Assembly: GCF_024362695.1 (NCBI RefSeq)
Contig: NC_065426.1
Location: 5,238,236 to 5,302,235 of the forward strand
Direction of reading: 5' to 3'
From: Pectinophora gossypiella
Taxonomy: Eukaryota; Arthropoda; Insecta; Lepidoptera; Gelechiidae
DNA length: 64,000 nucleotides
The notes under the pieces are model-generated. The model searched no databases, was not told the origin of the DNA, and saw only the letters and a list, made by a program, of their open reading frames with translations. Shown here one piece after another: positions 30,010-41,575 of this stretch (the first letter of the stretch is position 1; every line of letters begins with the position of its first letter). The translations under genes and the position numbers were made by a program.

Positions 30010-31130
30010 GAAAGTTAAATATTAAACTCGTACTTACGGGTGGTATAGAGAAAAATATAATTGCTTGTGAATTTTGAGCATTTTGAAAAGGTATTCGATC
30101 AAAGGATATTAGAAAATATTAAACACAGTGCCAGTAAATAGTGTCAGTAAATAACAGCAATTATATATCTTTTTTAAATAAGCACTATCAAAATTAAAAT
30201 AAGGATAAAACTTGCATGATGGCTCAATGGCGTCGTTTTAAAAACGTACATTAAAAGGAAAATCGGAACCTTGACAACATCGCTCCCGTGTAGGTCTTTT
30301 TTCAAAACGACTCTCTTTTTTACAAAAGTCAACAGAAATACAGAAGACACATGTCTTCTAAAGGACCTTGCTCCTTAACTACCCACATTCCAAATTTCAC
30401 GGACTTCTTGTCAATACCAATACATTTGTATGCATCAAAGGATGACGTTAGCACGTAATAAGGAAGCGTATATACGGGGGACAATTGCAGGTAAGGCGAT
30501 TTCACGCGCCATCTTCACATAAAAGACTGTCTGTCTAGTATTTAGTTACACGCGGGAACAGCTGATAGTTACTAGGGCTTTTCGAATTTAGAATATATTG
30601 TCGGGTTGTGAATGACATTCTTTTGGCTATTGTTGGAAGTTTGTTTGTTTCACTTCTAGAACCAAAAATCAGAAATCGGAATCATTTATTCAACGTAATT
30701 ATCATGGATAAACTTGATGAAGGTCAATGTAACATTTCTGAATTTACGTCATTTCGCTAGGTGTTATGGCTGAAGAGAAGAAATGACAAGAAACTGCAAC
30801 AGCAACACATCTTTTAAAAACCAATAAGGGTATAAGTTATTTAATAACTAGAGGAACACATTCAATACCAGACATTTTTATCATTTAGGTAGTCATTAAT
30901 TGTAAAAAAATATATTAAGTACTGTACTTATTTTTAATAAATAAAATAAAATAAATAAATAATAATTAATCTTATAATAAGCTTTTTTACATAAAGTAAG
31001 CTTCACATGAGCTTTAAATTTTTTTTCTGACAAATTTAAAATATTATCTGGTATTTTATTGTAAATACGAACGAACGAACAGACAGATAAAACTAAATAT
31101 CTATACTGATCAACATCTCCCTAGCATTAT
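30010..31130. other. AT-rich DNA with an old repeat
   Basis: No gene recognised. 30680-30960 shares ATCATTTATTCAACGTAATT with 705-724 and ends in a run of ATAAA units; probably an old retroelement 3' end. Confidence 0.45.
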
Positions 31131-31134
31131 CCCA

Positions 31135-31345
31135 TTTTCCACAGGGTCCGCTTAATTAATCTAAAGATTTGACAGGTCCGGTTTTTTACAGAAGCGACTG
31201 CCTGTCTGACCTTCCAACCCGCGAAGAACAAACCAGCCCTACAGGTTAGGTCATATAGCTCCGAAAATGCATTTCTCGAGAATGTGGGTTTCCTCACGAT
31301 GTTTTCCTTCACCACTGAGCATGTGAAATAACGTACCTAACGTAA
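31135..31345 (-). repeat. SINE H tail fragment
   Basis: CACAGGGTCCGCTTA, GACAGGTCCGGTTTTTTACA, GAAGCGACTGCCTGTCTGAC and ATTTCTCGAGAATGTGGGT match 19535-19680 and 41270-41400. Confidence 0.65.
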
Positions 31346-31699
31346 ATATATATACAGACACAGATTATAGATGTAAACCTTTGCAATAAGTGTGTATTTT
31401 AGAGCAAATATCTCTCCATAATCAAACGACATACATTTGAGTAGCCACAAAATAATTTACAACTCAATTTTTCATGTTTCTTTATATGTATAAATGAATT
31501 ATATATTTAAGTACTTACTGTAAAAGTACCTTCCGACTTTTTCTACCTTTTACCGCTTCACACATCGTATCTTAGGAATGTAAGCTAATAAAAGATGTAA
31601 TTTTCAATAAATGAGTTGTATACCTAATAAACAACCACATAATAATATTCTCTGTCTACTTAGTAAATTCTAGAACGTAATGGTCACAATCTTATTATC

Positions 31700-31960
31700 G
31701 GCCTCCGTGGTCCAGTGGTTTGAGCGTTGGGCTCGCGATCCGGAGGTCCCGGGTTCAAATCCCGGTGGGGACAAATCACGAAAATCACTTTGTGATCCCT
31801 AGTTTGGTAATATGACATTTCAGGCTGTTCACCTGATTGTCCCGTTAAGCCGTTGGTCCCGGTTACTACTCAGGGGCCTTTTGCGGCTCAATAATAACCC
31901 TGACACCAGGGTTGATGGGGTTGGTAATCCACCTCACAACCCACGCGATAGAAGAAGAAG
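31700..31960 (+). mobile_element. SINE A with internal deletion and perfect duplication
   Basis: Head CCTCCGTGGTCCAGTGGTTT; the core is largely deleted, joining GATTGTCCCGTTAAGCCG; tail GATAGAAGAAGAAG. Target-site duplication ACAATCTTATTATC at 31686-31699 and 31961-31974 (14/14). Confidence 0.88.
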
Positions 31961-32004
31961 ACAATCTTATTATCATGGTTGTGTGACAATCCACTAGAAG
32001 TGAC

Positions 32005-32185
32005 CACACGATTATATCCCAATCGGCCTGGTCACATTGGGGTAGTCAGGGGCACATCCACTGCTATGTGAACTAAGTACCCACACCTCACCGAGCTTTC
32101 TGTTAGACCAACGTGACAGGCGGTGAGCCGTATCGCCGTCTATAATGGTCGAGCCAACTGCGTAAGTGTTGGTCGGGTTGGTCCC
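32005..32185 (-). mobile_element. SINE D tail, long copy
   Basis: Complement of GGCGATACGGCTCACCG, AGGTGTGGGTACTTAGTTCA, CCCCAATGTGACC and GATATAATCGTGTGG. The most complete tail of this family here. Confidence 0.65.
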
Positions 32186-32259
32186 TCAATTATCTCATAA
32201 TGACATTTCACTCAACATGATTTATCATTTAATCATCCTGTCTTTCAATCTTATTGGTA

Positions 32260-32540
32260 ATTTCACCACTGGTTAACTAGCAAGAAATGTATGCTGTACT
32301 GACTAGATTGGCTAGTAGGCTGGTTTCCAACTAGTCAAATCAGTTACTTTTTACTAAACACACGAAATTTCTATGAAAAAACACAATGTGACGTCATAAA
32401 ATAATAAATAACGGATAAATATGTATGTATTTGTACTTTAATTTTTTTTTAATTTTTGTACTTATTTAGTGTTTATTATTATTTATTTTTTCTATGGACT
32501 GAAATAAATTATTTGAATTTTGAATAAAATGTCGGACTTA
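32260..32540 (-). repeat. CRE-containing repeat Q, longest copy
   Basis: Complement of the family at 28115, extended by AGCCTACTAGCCAATCTAG. Contains TGACGTCA near 32389. Confidence 0.6.
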
Positions 32541-32759
32541 TTATTAAGTTTATCGTGACTAAAATTCATAAATAAGTTAAATAGGAAAATTAAAATGTTT
32601 TTCATTAGATTTAGTCTGTTTTTTTTTGTAGTAATCAGAAATTCATAATTTATCTTGAACCTAGTACATGACCCAATTCTTTATAAATACTTAGTAAAAT
32701 GATCATGTCGTAACGTAAAACTTTGGTGGCTCAATTAGTAAGCCACACACCACGACACC

Positions 32760-32925
32760 AGGGAGGTTAAAAATCCCACATTGAAGCAATTCATGTAAAA
32801 AAGCAAAATTGCTATTTGACATTTGTTTTCGTTGCGCACTTACTTTTATATGCGCAAATGTCAAATTGCAATATTGCTTTTTTTAGATGAATAGCTTCGA
32901 TGTGGGCTTTTTAACCACTCAGGAC
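32760..32925. mobile_element. Foldback MITE S, copy 2
   Basis: Arms AAAAATCCCACATTGAAGCA and complement, with ATTTGACATTTG / complement towards the centre, around CGTTGCGCACTTACTTTTAT. Confidence 0.8.
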
Positions 32926-33042
32926 ACCAGCTTCACCAGCGACAGGAAGGTTGTCCAGGTCGGTAATTGACCTCATAACCTACACGAGAAAATAAAAAGA
33001 AGAATAGTAATATCATCAGACACTTTCATCTATTTTTTTATA

Positions 33043-33269
33043 CAGGGTGTTAGTGACATCGTAACGAATACTGAGGGGATGATTCAGACTATGATTCTAA
33101 GTTGATATTGAGTGGAGTTTCCTGTCGGGAAATTCATGAAAATTTTTATGTTTTTGTTTAATATTTTCCGTTCCATACTTTTGCGACAGAAAATTCCACT
33201 TGATATCAACTCAGAATTATGGCCTGAATTATCCCTTAAAGTTTTCGTTTCGATGACACTAACACCCTG
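33043..33269. mobile_element. Palindromic MITE P, single unit
   Basis: 227 bp, CAGGGTGTTAGTGACATCG to its complement, flanked by TA at 33041-33042 and 33270-33271. Long inverted arms with a short AT-rich loop. Confidence 0.88.
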
Positions 33270-33774
33270 TATGCTTTAGCCGTAGAGTATACAATCAGAT
33301 CAGAATGTTCTGTAAAAAAATAATTAGCACGACTTTTATAGTCACTACTATTTTTGTAGCCTCTCATATTATTGTAAATGTTTATTTTGTCTGCAATAAA
33401 GTGTAAATTATGTATTGTATGAAATATATTAATCCATAACGCAAGCGTAATGACATAACGGTGTATAAACGGCCCAAATAACAAATCAATCTTCAACAAA
33501 AAAAAAATATTGCATAAAGCATTCTCCAGATTCGATTCGCCTTCGAATCCCGATCGAGTTTATTTGGTAATACCTCCCAGGGTTTCTTAGAAAATAATAT
33601 AGGAAGTGCGGCTTACTTTGTGAACGGTGAACGAATCGTTGCGAATCCATGGAATGTTTCGACGAATTCACCATTCAAATATTCTTATTCTGTTCTTCGT
33701 AACAGCTTGTCTGTGGGAGAACTTAGACCGAGTCGGGGTTATTTTCGGACGGTATTTGTATGAATAGTGTTTAT

Positions 33775-34140
33775 TTACATACATAAACTCACGCCTATTT
33801 CCCACCGGGGTAAGCAGAGACTACAGAATTCCATTTGCTTCGATCCTGACTCACTTCTCTTACTACCTCCACATTCATCAATCGTTTCATATACGCACGC
33901 CGGTTCAGAATAGATCGTACTAAACCTTTTCCAAGGGCATCTCCAATTTGGCCTATATACTTCCTTCTAAGTCCTCCTCTGCCAGCCCTAATATCAACGT
34001 TGTTCTTTACATATCGCTTTCACAATCCTATTATCCTTCATCCGCTCTACGTGTCCAAACCAACTTAACATTCCTTTCTCAATCTTAGTCACTATTTCGT
34101 CTTTTATTCACTCTATCACTCAACATCGCAAATGCTACGC
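33775..34140 (-). pseudogene. RTE-like LINE ORF2 C-terminal pseudogene
   Basis: Minus-strand translation gives KIEKGMLSWFGHVERMKDNR, then after frameshifts RAGRGGLRRKYIG and RSILNRRAYMKRLMNVEVV, ending with SKWNSVVSAYPG. This WFGHVERM...CP/AYP end is typical of RTE-type reverse-transcriptase proteins. At least one frameshift and one stop break it. A (CATA)n tail follows. Confidence 0.7.
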
Positions 34141-34144
34141 AAAG

Positions 34145-35130
34145 ACTATTGTATTGTGTTGTTATTCGAATAATAAATATCAATATATTGACAATTACGA
34201 ACAAATTAATAAATAAAAATTATATTTTCATTACGGAACTTGTATTGAAAGTTATGAAAGTTATTTTTGATTAAAATTTGATTTGAGTAAGTGTACTTAA
34301 CTTTGGCAAGACACACTATCGCGAAAAAATGTGCCCCACATATGGGACATACACGAATGAATTTAAAAATCAATGCCTCATATGTGGTGCATACACAGTG
34401 AACGTGTTAAATAGTTAAGTAAAGAAATTATATCGCTAAAAATATTGATTGCAGAATTATCAATCAAACTTCATATTTGGAACTCGATTTTTATTTTCTG
34501 TACGTATAACATGTCAGAAATAACGTCCGAAAATGAAGGGAGGCATATGGCACAAGGGCGTTTAAAAATGTGGTTTATCGTATCAGTTTGGATGCTTAGC
34601 TTGAAAACATATTATCTACTTTGTAATAACTAACAGAAAATCTTAATTAAGATCACATTCACTTACTTCCCAAGTCTAAAGCTCACAAACTTAGGTAATT
34701 AGCCTACATACCGTTATCACAACAGGAAGGCAATTGTTGACACTCTATCCGGTTACGAAAATACTGTCACAGAACACCATCTTACTTCTACACCTCAGCG
34801 CACTCCTATCTCAAAGCCTTTAAGACGATATTTGAAAGAAAACCCATGTTAAGTTGGTCATAAGTGTACGATTTGACGTGGTAAATAAATGTAACCAAAA
34901 TAGTATGTAGGTGACAAAATGTTGGTGGAAACAAACAGATAAAGATTCGAAATATGCATAATATTATCACTGACTGTTAAGAGTCAGTCATTTCCAATTT
35001 ACGAAGGTATAGGTACTTAAAATATACTTAAAATTGTTTGGTTTAAATACTTATTTTAAAAATGTTATTTCGCGTAAAATTATTGCGAAAAAAAAAAATG
35101 TAAATAAATTAAAAATGTAAGATGCAAACG
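34145..35130. other. AT-rich DNA, no gene seen
   Basis: No exon or clear repeat beyond a short inverted pair (CCCACATATGGGACATAC near 34332 and CCTCATATGTGGTGCATAC near 34376) that also resembles 11975-12035. Confidence 0.5.
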
Positions 35131-35142
35131 TCCTGGTGGTCT

Positions 35143-35431
35143 CATCATCATCAGTCCATTAACGCCCCACTGCTGGGGCACGGGCCTTCCCTATAGATGG
35201 ATAGGGAGATCGGGCCTTAAACCATCACGCGGGCCCAGTGCGGATTGACGGTTATTAACGACTGCTAATGCAGCCGGGACCAACGGCTTAACGTGCCTTC
35301 CGAAGCATGGAGGAGCTCGAGATGAAAACTTTTTTTTTGTGGTTACCCATCCTATGACCGGCCTTTGCGAAAGTTGCTTTACTTCAACAATCGCAGACCG
35401 AGCGCGTTTACCGCTAAATCACCGAACTTTT
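35143..35431 (-). mobile_element. SINE C with target-site duplication
   Basis: All modules on the minus strand. Flanks CCTGGTGGTCT at 35132-35142 and 35433-35443. The head end is slightly eroded (CGCTAAATCACCGAAC). Confidence 0.82.
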
Positions 35432-35754
35432 CCCTGGTGGTCTAATAGATCACAATTAAGCTATTCAGAAAAAAATATTAATACTTGCCATTTTTTGACA
35501 TTGTGCATGTACTTTTTTATATAATACTTATTCAAAGTCGAATTGCAATATTGCTCTTTTAAAAGAATTGCTTCTATAATGACCTTTTTAGATCACCTGT
35601 TCTAAATAGTAGACTTTGCTATGCGATAGTCTGCAATAGGCAGAACCTGACATTAAAACTATTTATTGAGGCGTGTATGCCTGCTTTTTCCTGAAGGGAT
35701 TATGGGCGTGGAATTATACTTGTCTGTCTAAACCCCAACTTTATTTTATAACAT

Positions 35755-36010
35755 AACAAAACAAATACTTTATTGCACACACAGGAAATACAAAAAACAA
35801 AAGAGAAATAGAAAGAGTACAATAGGCGCCCTTTTTGTTAAGTAGCAATCTCTTAAAGACAACCTTTGAGTATAGGTGATATTTAATATACACTTTTATT
35901 TCTACAGAATGCGGCATTCGGAATGTGTTTTTAAATTCAAAAATGTACTTGCTCTTATGAGTCGAATGTTTGCGTTTGAACAACGGTATCTTATAGAATA
36001 TGACGAAAGA
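35755..36010 (-). repeat. LINE 3' end (TATTG-type tail)
   Basis: Complement of TGTGTGCAATAAAGTATTTG, the LINE end also present at 39770-39910; upstream unique sequence could be its 3' UTR. A half copy of foldback S lies before it at 35536-35590. Confidence 0.45.
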
Positions 36011-36290
36011 CTGCATGTTTGAAGAGTAATATGACTTACAATGTTAGTATGACGATAATGCTACTCATATCCGCTAGCACAGGCTGGACACTCCATACAA
36101 AAAAATGTATATTTTTAACTTGAGCCTTCTAAAGCGTAAGGGCGAGTGAGACAAACTGTACGCGCGCGCTTCAGGCTTACCACCATTTAGACTAAAGTGC
36201 GACCTACGACCTATGAGCTATGAGACCTATGACCTATGAACGTCTATATGTGTATTACTACATACTTATATGCTACATTTTTTTTTTATA

Positions 36291-36719
36291 CAGAGTGCTA
36301 GTGACATCGTAACGAATACTCAGGGAGATGGTTCAGACTGAGTTAATATCAAGTTTAGTTTTTTTAATTATTTTCAATGGAAAATTCTACTTGATATTAA
36401 CTCAGAGTAATCAGCTGAATCATCCCCCTCAGTATTCGTTACGGTGTTACTTACACCCCGAACAAGTACATACGGTAGCCATATAAGTAGGTATGGGTGT
36501 TAGTGACACCGGAACGAATACTGAGGGGGAAGACTCCGACCATGATTCAGAGTTGATATCAAGTGGAATTTCCTCTCGGAAAATTCATGAATTTTTTGTT
36601 TTATTTTTTATTATTTTTAGTTCCATACTTTTGCGATGGAAAATTCCACTTGATGTCAACTCACAATCATGGTCTGAATCATCCCTCAAAGTTTTCGTTA
36701 CGATGTCACTAACACCCTG
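36291..36719. mobile_element. Dimeric palindromic MITE P, complete
   Basis: TA-flanked (36289-36290 and 36720-36721). Two P palindromes joined by a linker (GAACAAGTACATACGGTAGC...) homologous to the linker in 1681-2133. The plus frame of 148 codons through it is a by-product. Confidence 0.82.
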
Positions 36720-36805
36720 TATCTACTACACATACATACATAAACTCACGCCCGTAATCCCTAATGGGGTGGGCAGAGCCACAAGTAATCAAAGACAACT
36801 TGCAG

Positions 36806-36807
<2 letters not shown>

Positions 36808-36846
<39 letters not shown>
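36808..36846. repeat. (CA)n microsatellite
   Basis: About 19 CA units, directly following a LINE 3' end in minus orientation (36736-36807). Confidence 0.95.
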
Positions 36847-36847
<1 letters not shown>

Positions 36848-37227
36848 CTACTACACATTTTTTTATAAACGCAAAGTTAGTCACACATTTCTGCCAACAC
36901 TTCCTATTACCAACCCATCAAATGAGGAGTAATTTCTAAAAACCCCAGTTTACATTATTCGTCAGCCATGTGACGTCATATTTATTATGACTCATCGCCA
37001 CAGGTGCACCCCTATCAATTATGTATGATTCCTATTTTATAGTTCATGAATATTATAGTGTGTGGTGAGATTGCAAATCGGGGATCATTCGCTATAAAAG
37101 TTGAGGGTGCAGTCAAGCCTAAGGGTGACTGTCTGTTTCATACCTAAGTATTTTTTATCTTAGCTATCAGACTGGGGGTGAAAAAAAGAAATAGACTGCG
37201 TTCAACGGGTTATGCACCTTTTTTACC

Positions 37228-38440
37228 GACTTCAAAAAAGGAGGAGGTTCTCAATTCGACCGTATATTTTTTTTTTTTTTTATGTTTGTTCGGGCATATC
37301 TTCGTCGTATATGAACCGATTTTGATAATTCTTTTTTTGTTTGAAAGGAGATATACCCAAGGGGGTCCCATGTCAAGGAAGTCAGGATCTGATGATGGAA
37401 GACCAGAGAAATCGAGGGGAATTTTCAAAAATCATAGGAGCGACTAGTGCGTTTGTAAAGTCATATTGATCGGATCGATCTTTAGGCTTCGGAAAAACTT
37501 CCCGACCTTCAAAAACTGGTCAGCATCAGGGAGATACCCTATGGCCTGGCAAAACTATACAACCTGGAGCAATTTTTCTTTCACGAAACGTATTTAAATC
37601 TTGATCAAATTCAATCGCCGGTGCAAAAAAACAAAATGGCGGAAAAAAAAGATGGCCGCCATACAAAATTTTGTCGATTTTGGAAGAAGCCCGTTTGGGT
37701 AAAAGTAATGTATGGGGCGCTTACTCAAAACGTCATGTAGAGTACGGAAATACTTTCTGGTCACCAAAAACTGCTCCGCATCAGAGAGATACTCTACGGC
37801 CTGGCAAAACTATCGCACGTGAACCAATATTTCTTTCAGAGCACTTATTTAAATCTTGGTCAAATTCCATAGCGCGTAAAAAAAAACAAAATGGCGGAAA
37901 AACAAGATGGCCGCCATACACAATTTTGTTTTTTCAGAAAATGTCTCGGGATATAAAATATATATCGGGGTTGTGATCGGATCGTCATGTTAAGTATGGA
38001 AATACTTCCCGATTTTCGAAAACTGCTCCGCATCAGGGTGACACCCTACGGCCTGGCGAAACTATCACACCTGAACCAATTTTTCTTTCACGAAACCTAT
38101 TTAAATCTTGGTCGAATTTAATGGCCGGTGAAAAAAATACAAAATGGCGAAAAAACAAGATGGCCGCCATACAAAATTTTGTTTTTCCAGAAAATGTCTT
38201 GGGGGTAAAAATGATGTATAGGGGTGTGATCGGAACGTCATCTTTGAAAACTGCTCCCAATCAGGGAGACATCCTACGGTCTGGCAAACCTATTGCACCT
38301 GGATTTTGTTTGTTTCCACGACACCCATTTAAATCTTGGTCAAATTCTGTCGCCGGTGAAATAAAACAAAATGGCGGAAAAACAAGATGGCCGCCATACG
38401 AAGAGGGACAGTTTCGAATAAACAGGACACGCGAGCTGCT
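37228..38440. mobile_element. Repeat element with four tandem units of about 250 bp
   Basis: Starts at ACCGACTTCAAAAAAGGAGG. From about 37490 a unit with AACTGCTCCGCATCAGGGAG, GGCCTGGCAAAACTATCGCA, ATTTAAATCTTGGTCAAATT and AACAAGATGGCCGCCATACA is repeated four times; ATTTAAATCTTG recurs near 37592, 37847, 38098 and 38327. Some frames stay open through it, but no known domain is visible. Confidence 0.75.
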
Positions 38441-38532
38441 TTAGCAGCGAGCGAACCACGCGAAATCTACTGTATCTATATGTATGCGTGAGTGTGTATG
38501 ATAGCAGCTTCCACTGACAACCACGTATGTAT

Positions 38533-38570
38533 GTACACATACACATGTGTGTGTGTGTGTGTGCGTGTGT

Positions 38571-38603
<33 letters not shown>

Positions 38604-38692
38604 TGCGTGTGTCTGTGTGTGTGCGTGTATCTGTGAGTGCGTGTGTACGTGCGTGCTCGTGTGCGTTAGCGCGTGTGTGAGTGTGTGTGTGT
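38533..38692. repeat. (GT)n / (GC)n compound microsatellite
   Basis: Interrupted GTGTGTGCGTGTGTG runs with a GCGCGCGCGCGC core near 38572. Alternating purine-pyrimidine throughout, so able in principle to form Z-DNA. It follows the tandem array directly. Confidence 0.93.
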
Positions 38693-38840
38693 AAACATGT
38701 TCATCAATAATAATTGTGATCACTACTAATAATATATTATATTATTATATATGAATATAAATCAGAAAATCTGTCTGTCTGCATCCTTGCTCGGTCTAAC
38801 CATCACTTAAAATCGTAAAATAAAATAAAATTTTTAACAA

Positions 38841-39237
38841 AAAAAAAACCGACTTCAAACGCAAAACTAAAAAGCAATAAATAAATTTACTTCGCACAAA
38901 GTAATTAGTACGTATTTTCAATTAGTTAATTAATTTATAATTCTGAAGTCGGTGCCAAGTAAATGCTACAACAACCCTACTACAATATCAAATTACTATG
39001 TACACACAATATTGTTTAATACCTATATCAAAGCAATTACAAAACAATGTCAAACAAAAAATTACAAAACAATCAGTATTGAAAAATATATGAATCGGTA
39101 CTTCGTTGTAGCATTTCCTTGGCACCGGCTTCAGAATTATAAATTAATTAACTAATTGAAAATACGTACTAATTACTTTGTGCGAAGTAAATTTATTTAT
39201 TGCTTTTTAGTTTTGCGTTTGAAGTCGGTTTTTTTTG
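38841..39237. mobile_element. Head-to-head foldback MITE dimer
   Basis: Arms of about 122 bp (38848-38969 and 39108-39230) are near-perfect inverted copies. Each arm itself starts ACCGACTTCAAACG and ends near CTGAAGTCGGTGCC, so each is a small inverted-repeat element. The loop is 38970-39107. Confidence 0.85.
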
Positions 39238-39289
39238 TAACATTTATATCATGTAAGCGTGGCCAATTATTGGTCAGCAAAAATTTAGC

Positions 39290-39625
39290 TTCGATCGCCA
39301 TCGACTCACAAAGAAGAAGAAGATGTAAGATCTTCTATGTCGCTGGTCTTCGAGGTGATGATAGGTCGCCGTGATCAGTAAGCTCTGCACGGCTACCGCG
39401 CCGAGCGCGGCGCGAAATATATCGAGGCCTTCGACCAATAGCCGTTTGACGTCCATCTACGTAGATAGCATTCGTATCGTTTATTGGTACAAGCGCTCGA
39501 TATAATTCGCACCGCGCGCGGCGTGGTTTTCATGCAGACCCAGCAGGTCAGGAGCACAGTGTCACCGGGTTGCTTCTCAAACGGGGAGTGCCGGTTCCCC
39601 GGTATTGGACTAGCACCAAGTAATC
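39290..39625. repeat. Retroposon with tRNA-like segment related to SINE D
   Basis: 39560-39615 (CTCAAACGGGGAGTGCCGGT, TTGGACTAGCACCA) parallels 40620-40676 of SINE D. GC-rich blocks (CCGCGCCGAGCGCGGCGCG; ACCGCGCGCGGCG) lie upstream. Confidence 0.5.
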
Positions 39626-39769
39626 TTAAACGCTGTAAATTTCCCAAAAAAAAAAAAGTGCAATTGGGTAGTTTCCTAGGTCAAAGATAAATTATGAAAT
39701 TCTGATTACTAAATAAAGACAGATCTAAAGGTGACAAAAAGTTTACTTTTTCTGTTTAACTTATTTACA

Positions 39770-39910
39770 ATACAATACAAATACACTTTATTGCACCAAA
39801 ATAAAAAGAAATAATTACAAAAAGACTCTTAACTAAGTAAATGGCAAATGGCGGCCTTATTGCGTAAAGCGATTTCTTACAGACAGCCATAAGGTGAGGA
39901 AAAATGCAAA
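39770..39910 (-). repeat. LINE 3' end with TATTG-type tail
   Basis: Minus strand ends in GCAATAAAGTGTATTTGTAT then TGTATTGTA units, as in CR1-like or Jockey-like ends. Family not certain. Confidence 0.5.
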
Positions 39911-39969
39911 AAAATGAAAGATTGCGGGTACAAACCATAAGTATTTACTTATTTGTGTATTTTAATAAA

Positions 39970-40095
39970 AAAATATAATAATAAGTGCGACATGCGATTT
40001 TCTATGACACTAGAAAAATCAATAACGTCACAGGTTACTTTTGTCACAAATTCCATAGTAATTTCGTGTTTTGACGTTTAGTAAAAATCGTTGTC
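39970..40095 (+). repeat. CRE-containing repeat Q, copy 2
   Basis: AATAATAAGTGCGACATGCG, AACGTCACAGGTTACTTTTG and GACGTTTAGTAAAAATCG, matching 28120-28220. Confidence 0.65.
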
Positions 40096-40599
40096 GACTG
40101 TTGGCCACGGCCGGCCACCCCTGGTCTACGCAAGTACCTACAAACGGTTACGTCCCGAAAACCAATAAACACTTTATGGAAAAAAGTAAAAGCCCCATGA
40201 ATGTTTTCATGGCTTAATAAACCGGACATTATTGGGAGATAACTTCGGTAGATTGAAGCTTCCTTTATAATACTCTGTAAAGTTAGCACTGTACTAAGTG
40301 TATTTTTAAGGTTATTGAAATGACATTTGGCATTAAAAAGCTTCGAATATCTTTTTTTTTGACGTGACTTATTTGTAGACTCGCAAGTCTATCTCTTTAT
40401 TTAAGAGCTGCGCTCTTGTCGGTGGAGTAATCGCCATTACTCCATAGATAGGGCGTGTAGAACGGTGGTTGCCCCAATCGCCTTCCGTTCCGCAGTACAC
40501 CGACCAATTCGCAAGTACTTGGCCGGAAATTTCGGATACCAATACAGTGATCTTATGTACCTTTCGTGATGTTGTAAGAAGATAGGGTGGAAATAGTCA

Positions 40600-40840
40600 A
40601 TGTGGTCCAGTGGTACACCGGTTTGAATCTCAAACGGGATCACCGATTCGAATCCCAGTACCGGACTTGCACCAGAAATGAGTTTTGATCTATCTGAAGC
40701 GCAGTTTTCACTTATACCATAGACCATTATAGACGGCGATACGGCTCACCGTGTAACAGAAAGTTCGGTGAGGTGTGGGTACTTAGTTCATCTTGCGGTG
40801 TATGTACGTCTTACTACCCCTTGTTATGTAAGAAGTTAAA
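40600..40840 (+). mobile_element. SINE D with tRNA-like head
   Basis: Head TGTGGTCCAGTGGTACACCG with B-box GATTCGAATCCC, then TATAGACGGCGATACGGCTC and GAGGTGTGGGTACTTAGTTC. The most complete SINE D in the window. Confidence 0.7.
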
Positions 40841-40969
40841 AACTACACTTTTTAAAGTCTAACGCCATCTCTTTCCAGGTCTACCACAGCGATATCCGTC
40901 AAGAGACACAAAATGCGTAACTATCCGCGTCCACCGCTCAGGACGCGTAAAGTATGTACAATTTAGATT

Positions 40970-41160
40970 ATTCAAATTCAAAAATAGCTTTATTCAGTAG
41001 GTAACATAGTTACACTTTGAATCGTCAATTTTTACATAACGAACTTCTCATCCGCCTAAAACGACTGCAGCTTCTCACAACCTGTATAGCCGGGGGAAAG
41101 ACGCTGCTAGAAAAACCTCGGCACAGGGCCCTAAACGTACTTTAAAAAAAAATACTAACT
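40970..41160 (-). repeat. LINE 3' region
   Basis: Complement of CTGAATAAAGCTATTTTTGA at the left edge, a poly(A)-signal-bearing retroelement end, and GCCGGGGGAAAGACGCTGCT inside. Not assigned to a clade. Confidence 0.45.
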
Positions 41161-41244
41161 ACCACTATTACTTACTAACATAGCTTGTAAGTTTAACTAC
41201 CAAGTGGTCCTATGTTGCCTAATTTTGATAAATAAGTATTCATC

Positions 41245-41400
41245 ATCTCCCTAGCATTACCCCGTTTTTCACAGGGTCCGCTTACCTAACCTTTTGACAG
41301 GTCCGGATTTTTTACAGAAGCGACTGCCTTTCTGACGTTCCGACCCGCGAAGGGAAAACCAGTCCGATACAGGTTAGGTCACATACTGGGCCTGACACGA
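41245..41400 (-). repeat. SINE H tail fragment
   Basis: TTTTTCACAGGGTCCGCTTA, ACAGGTCCGGATTTTTTACA and CAGGTTAGGTCACATAC; cut off at 41389 where a LINE fragment begins. Confidence 0.65.
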
Positions 41401-41575
41401 TCGTCGGATTCTTCCGGAGCGATGGGCACGAGTCGTCATCCACTGGACACCTCAAGGCGGGCATAGAAGTCGAGGTAGACCGCGTAAAAGATGGTGTAAC
41501 AACTGGCCGGAGATCGCGCAAAGTCGAAAGGAGTGGAAAAATCAAATTAAGGCCTTTGCCCAGCAGTGGGATCGA
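41400..41575 (+). pseudogene. LINE ORF2 C-terminal fragment
   Basis: A plus frame reads RWCNNWPEIAQSRKEWKNQI then KAFAQQWDRIS and stop. The WPEIAQ(D/S)RxxWKxxxxAFAQQWD pattern is a non-LTR retrotransposon end. Confidence 0.75.

Noticed and set aside
36493..36939. 148-codon plus-strand frame
   Set aside because: It runs through the P MITE, a LINE end and a CA microsatellite, giving a poly-(TH) peptide; a repeat by-product.
38340..38723. Threonine/histidine-rich minus frame and its plus-strand CV-rich partner
   Set aside because: Both are translations of the GT/GC microsatellite.
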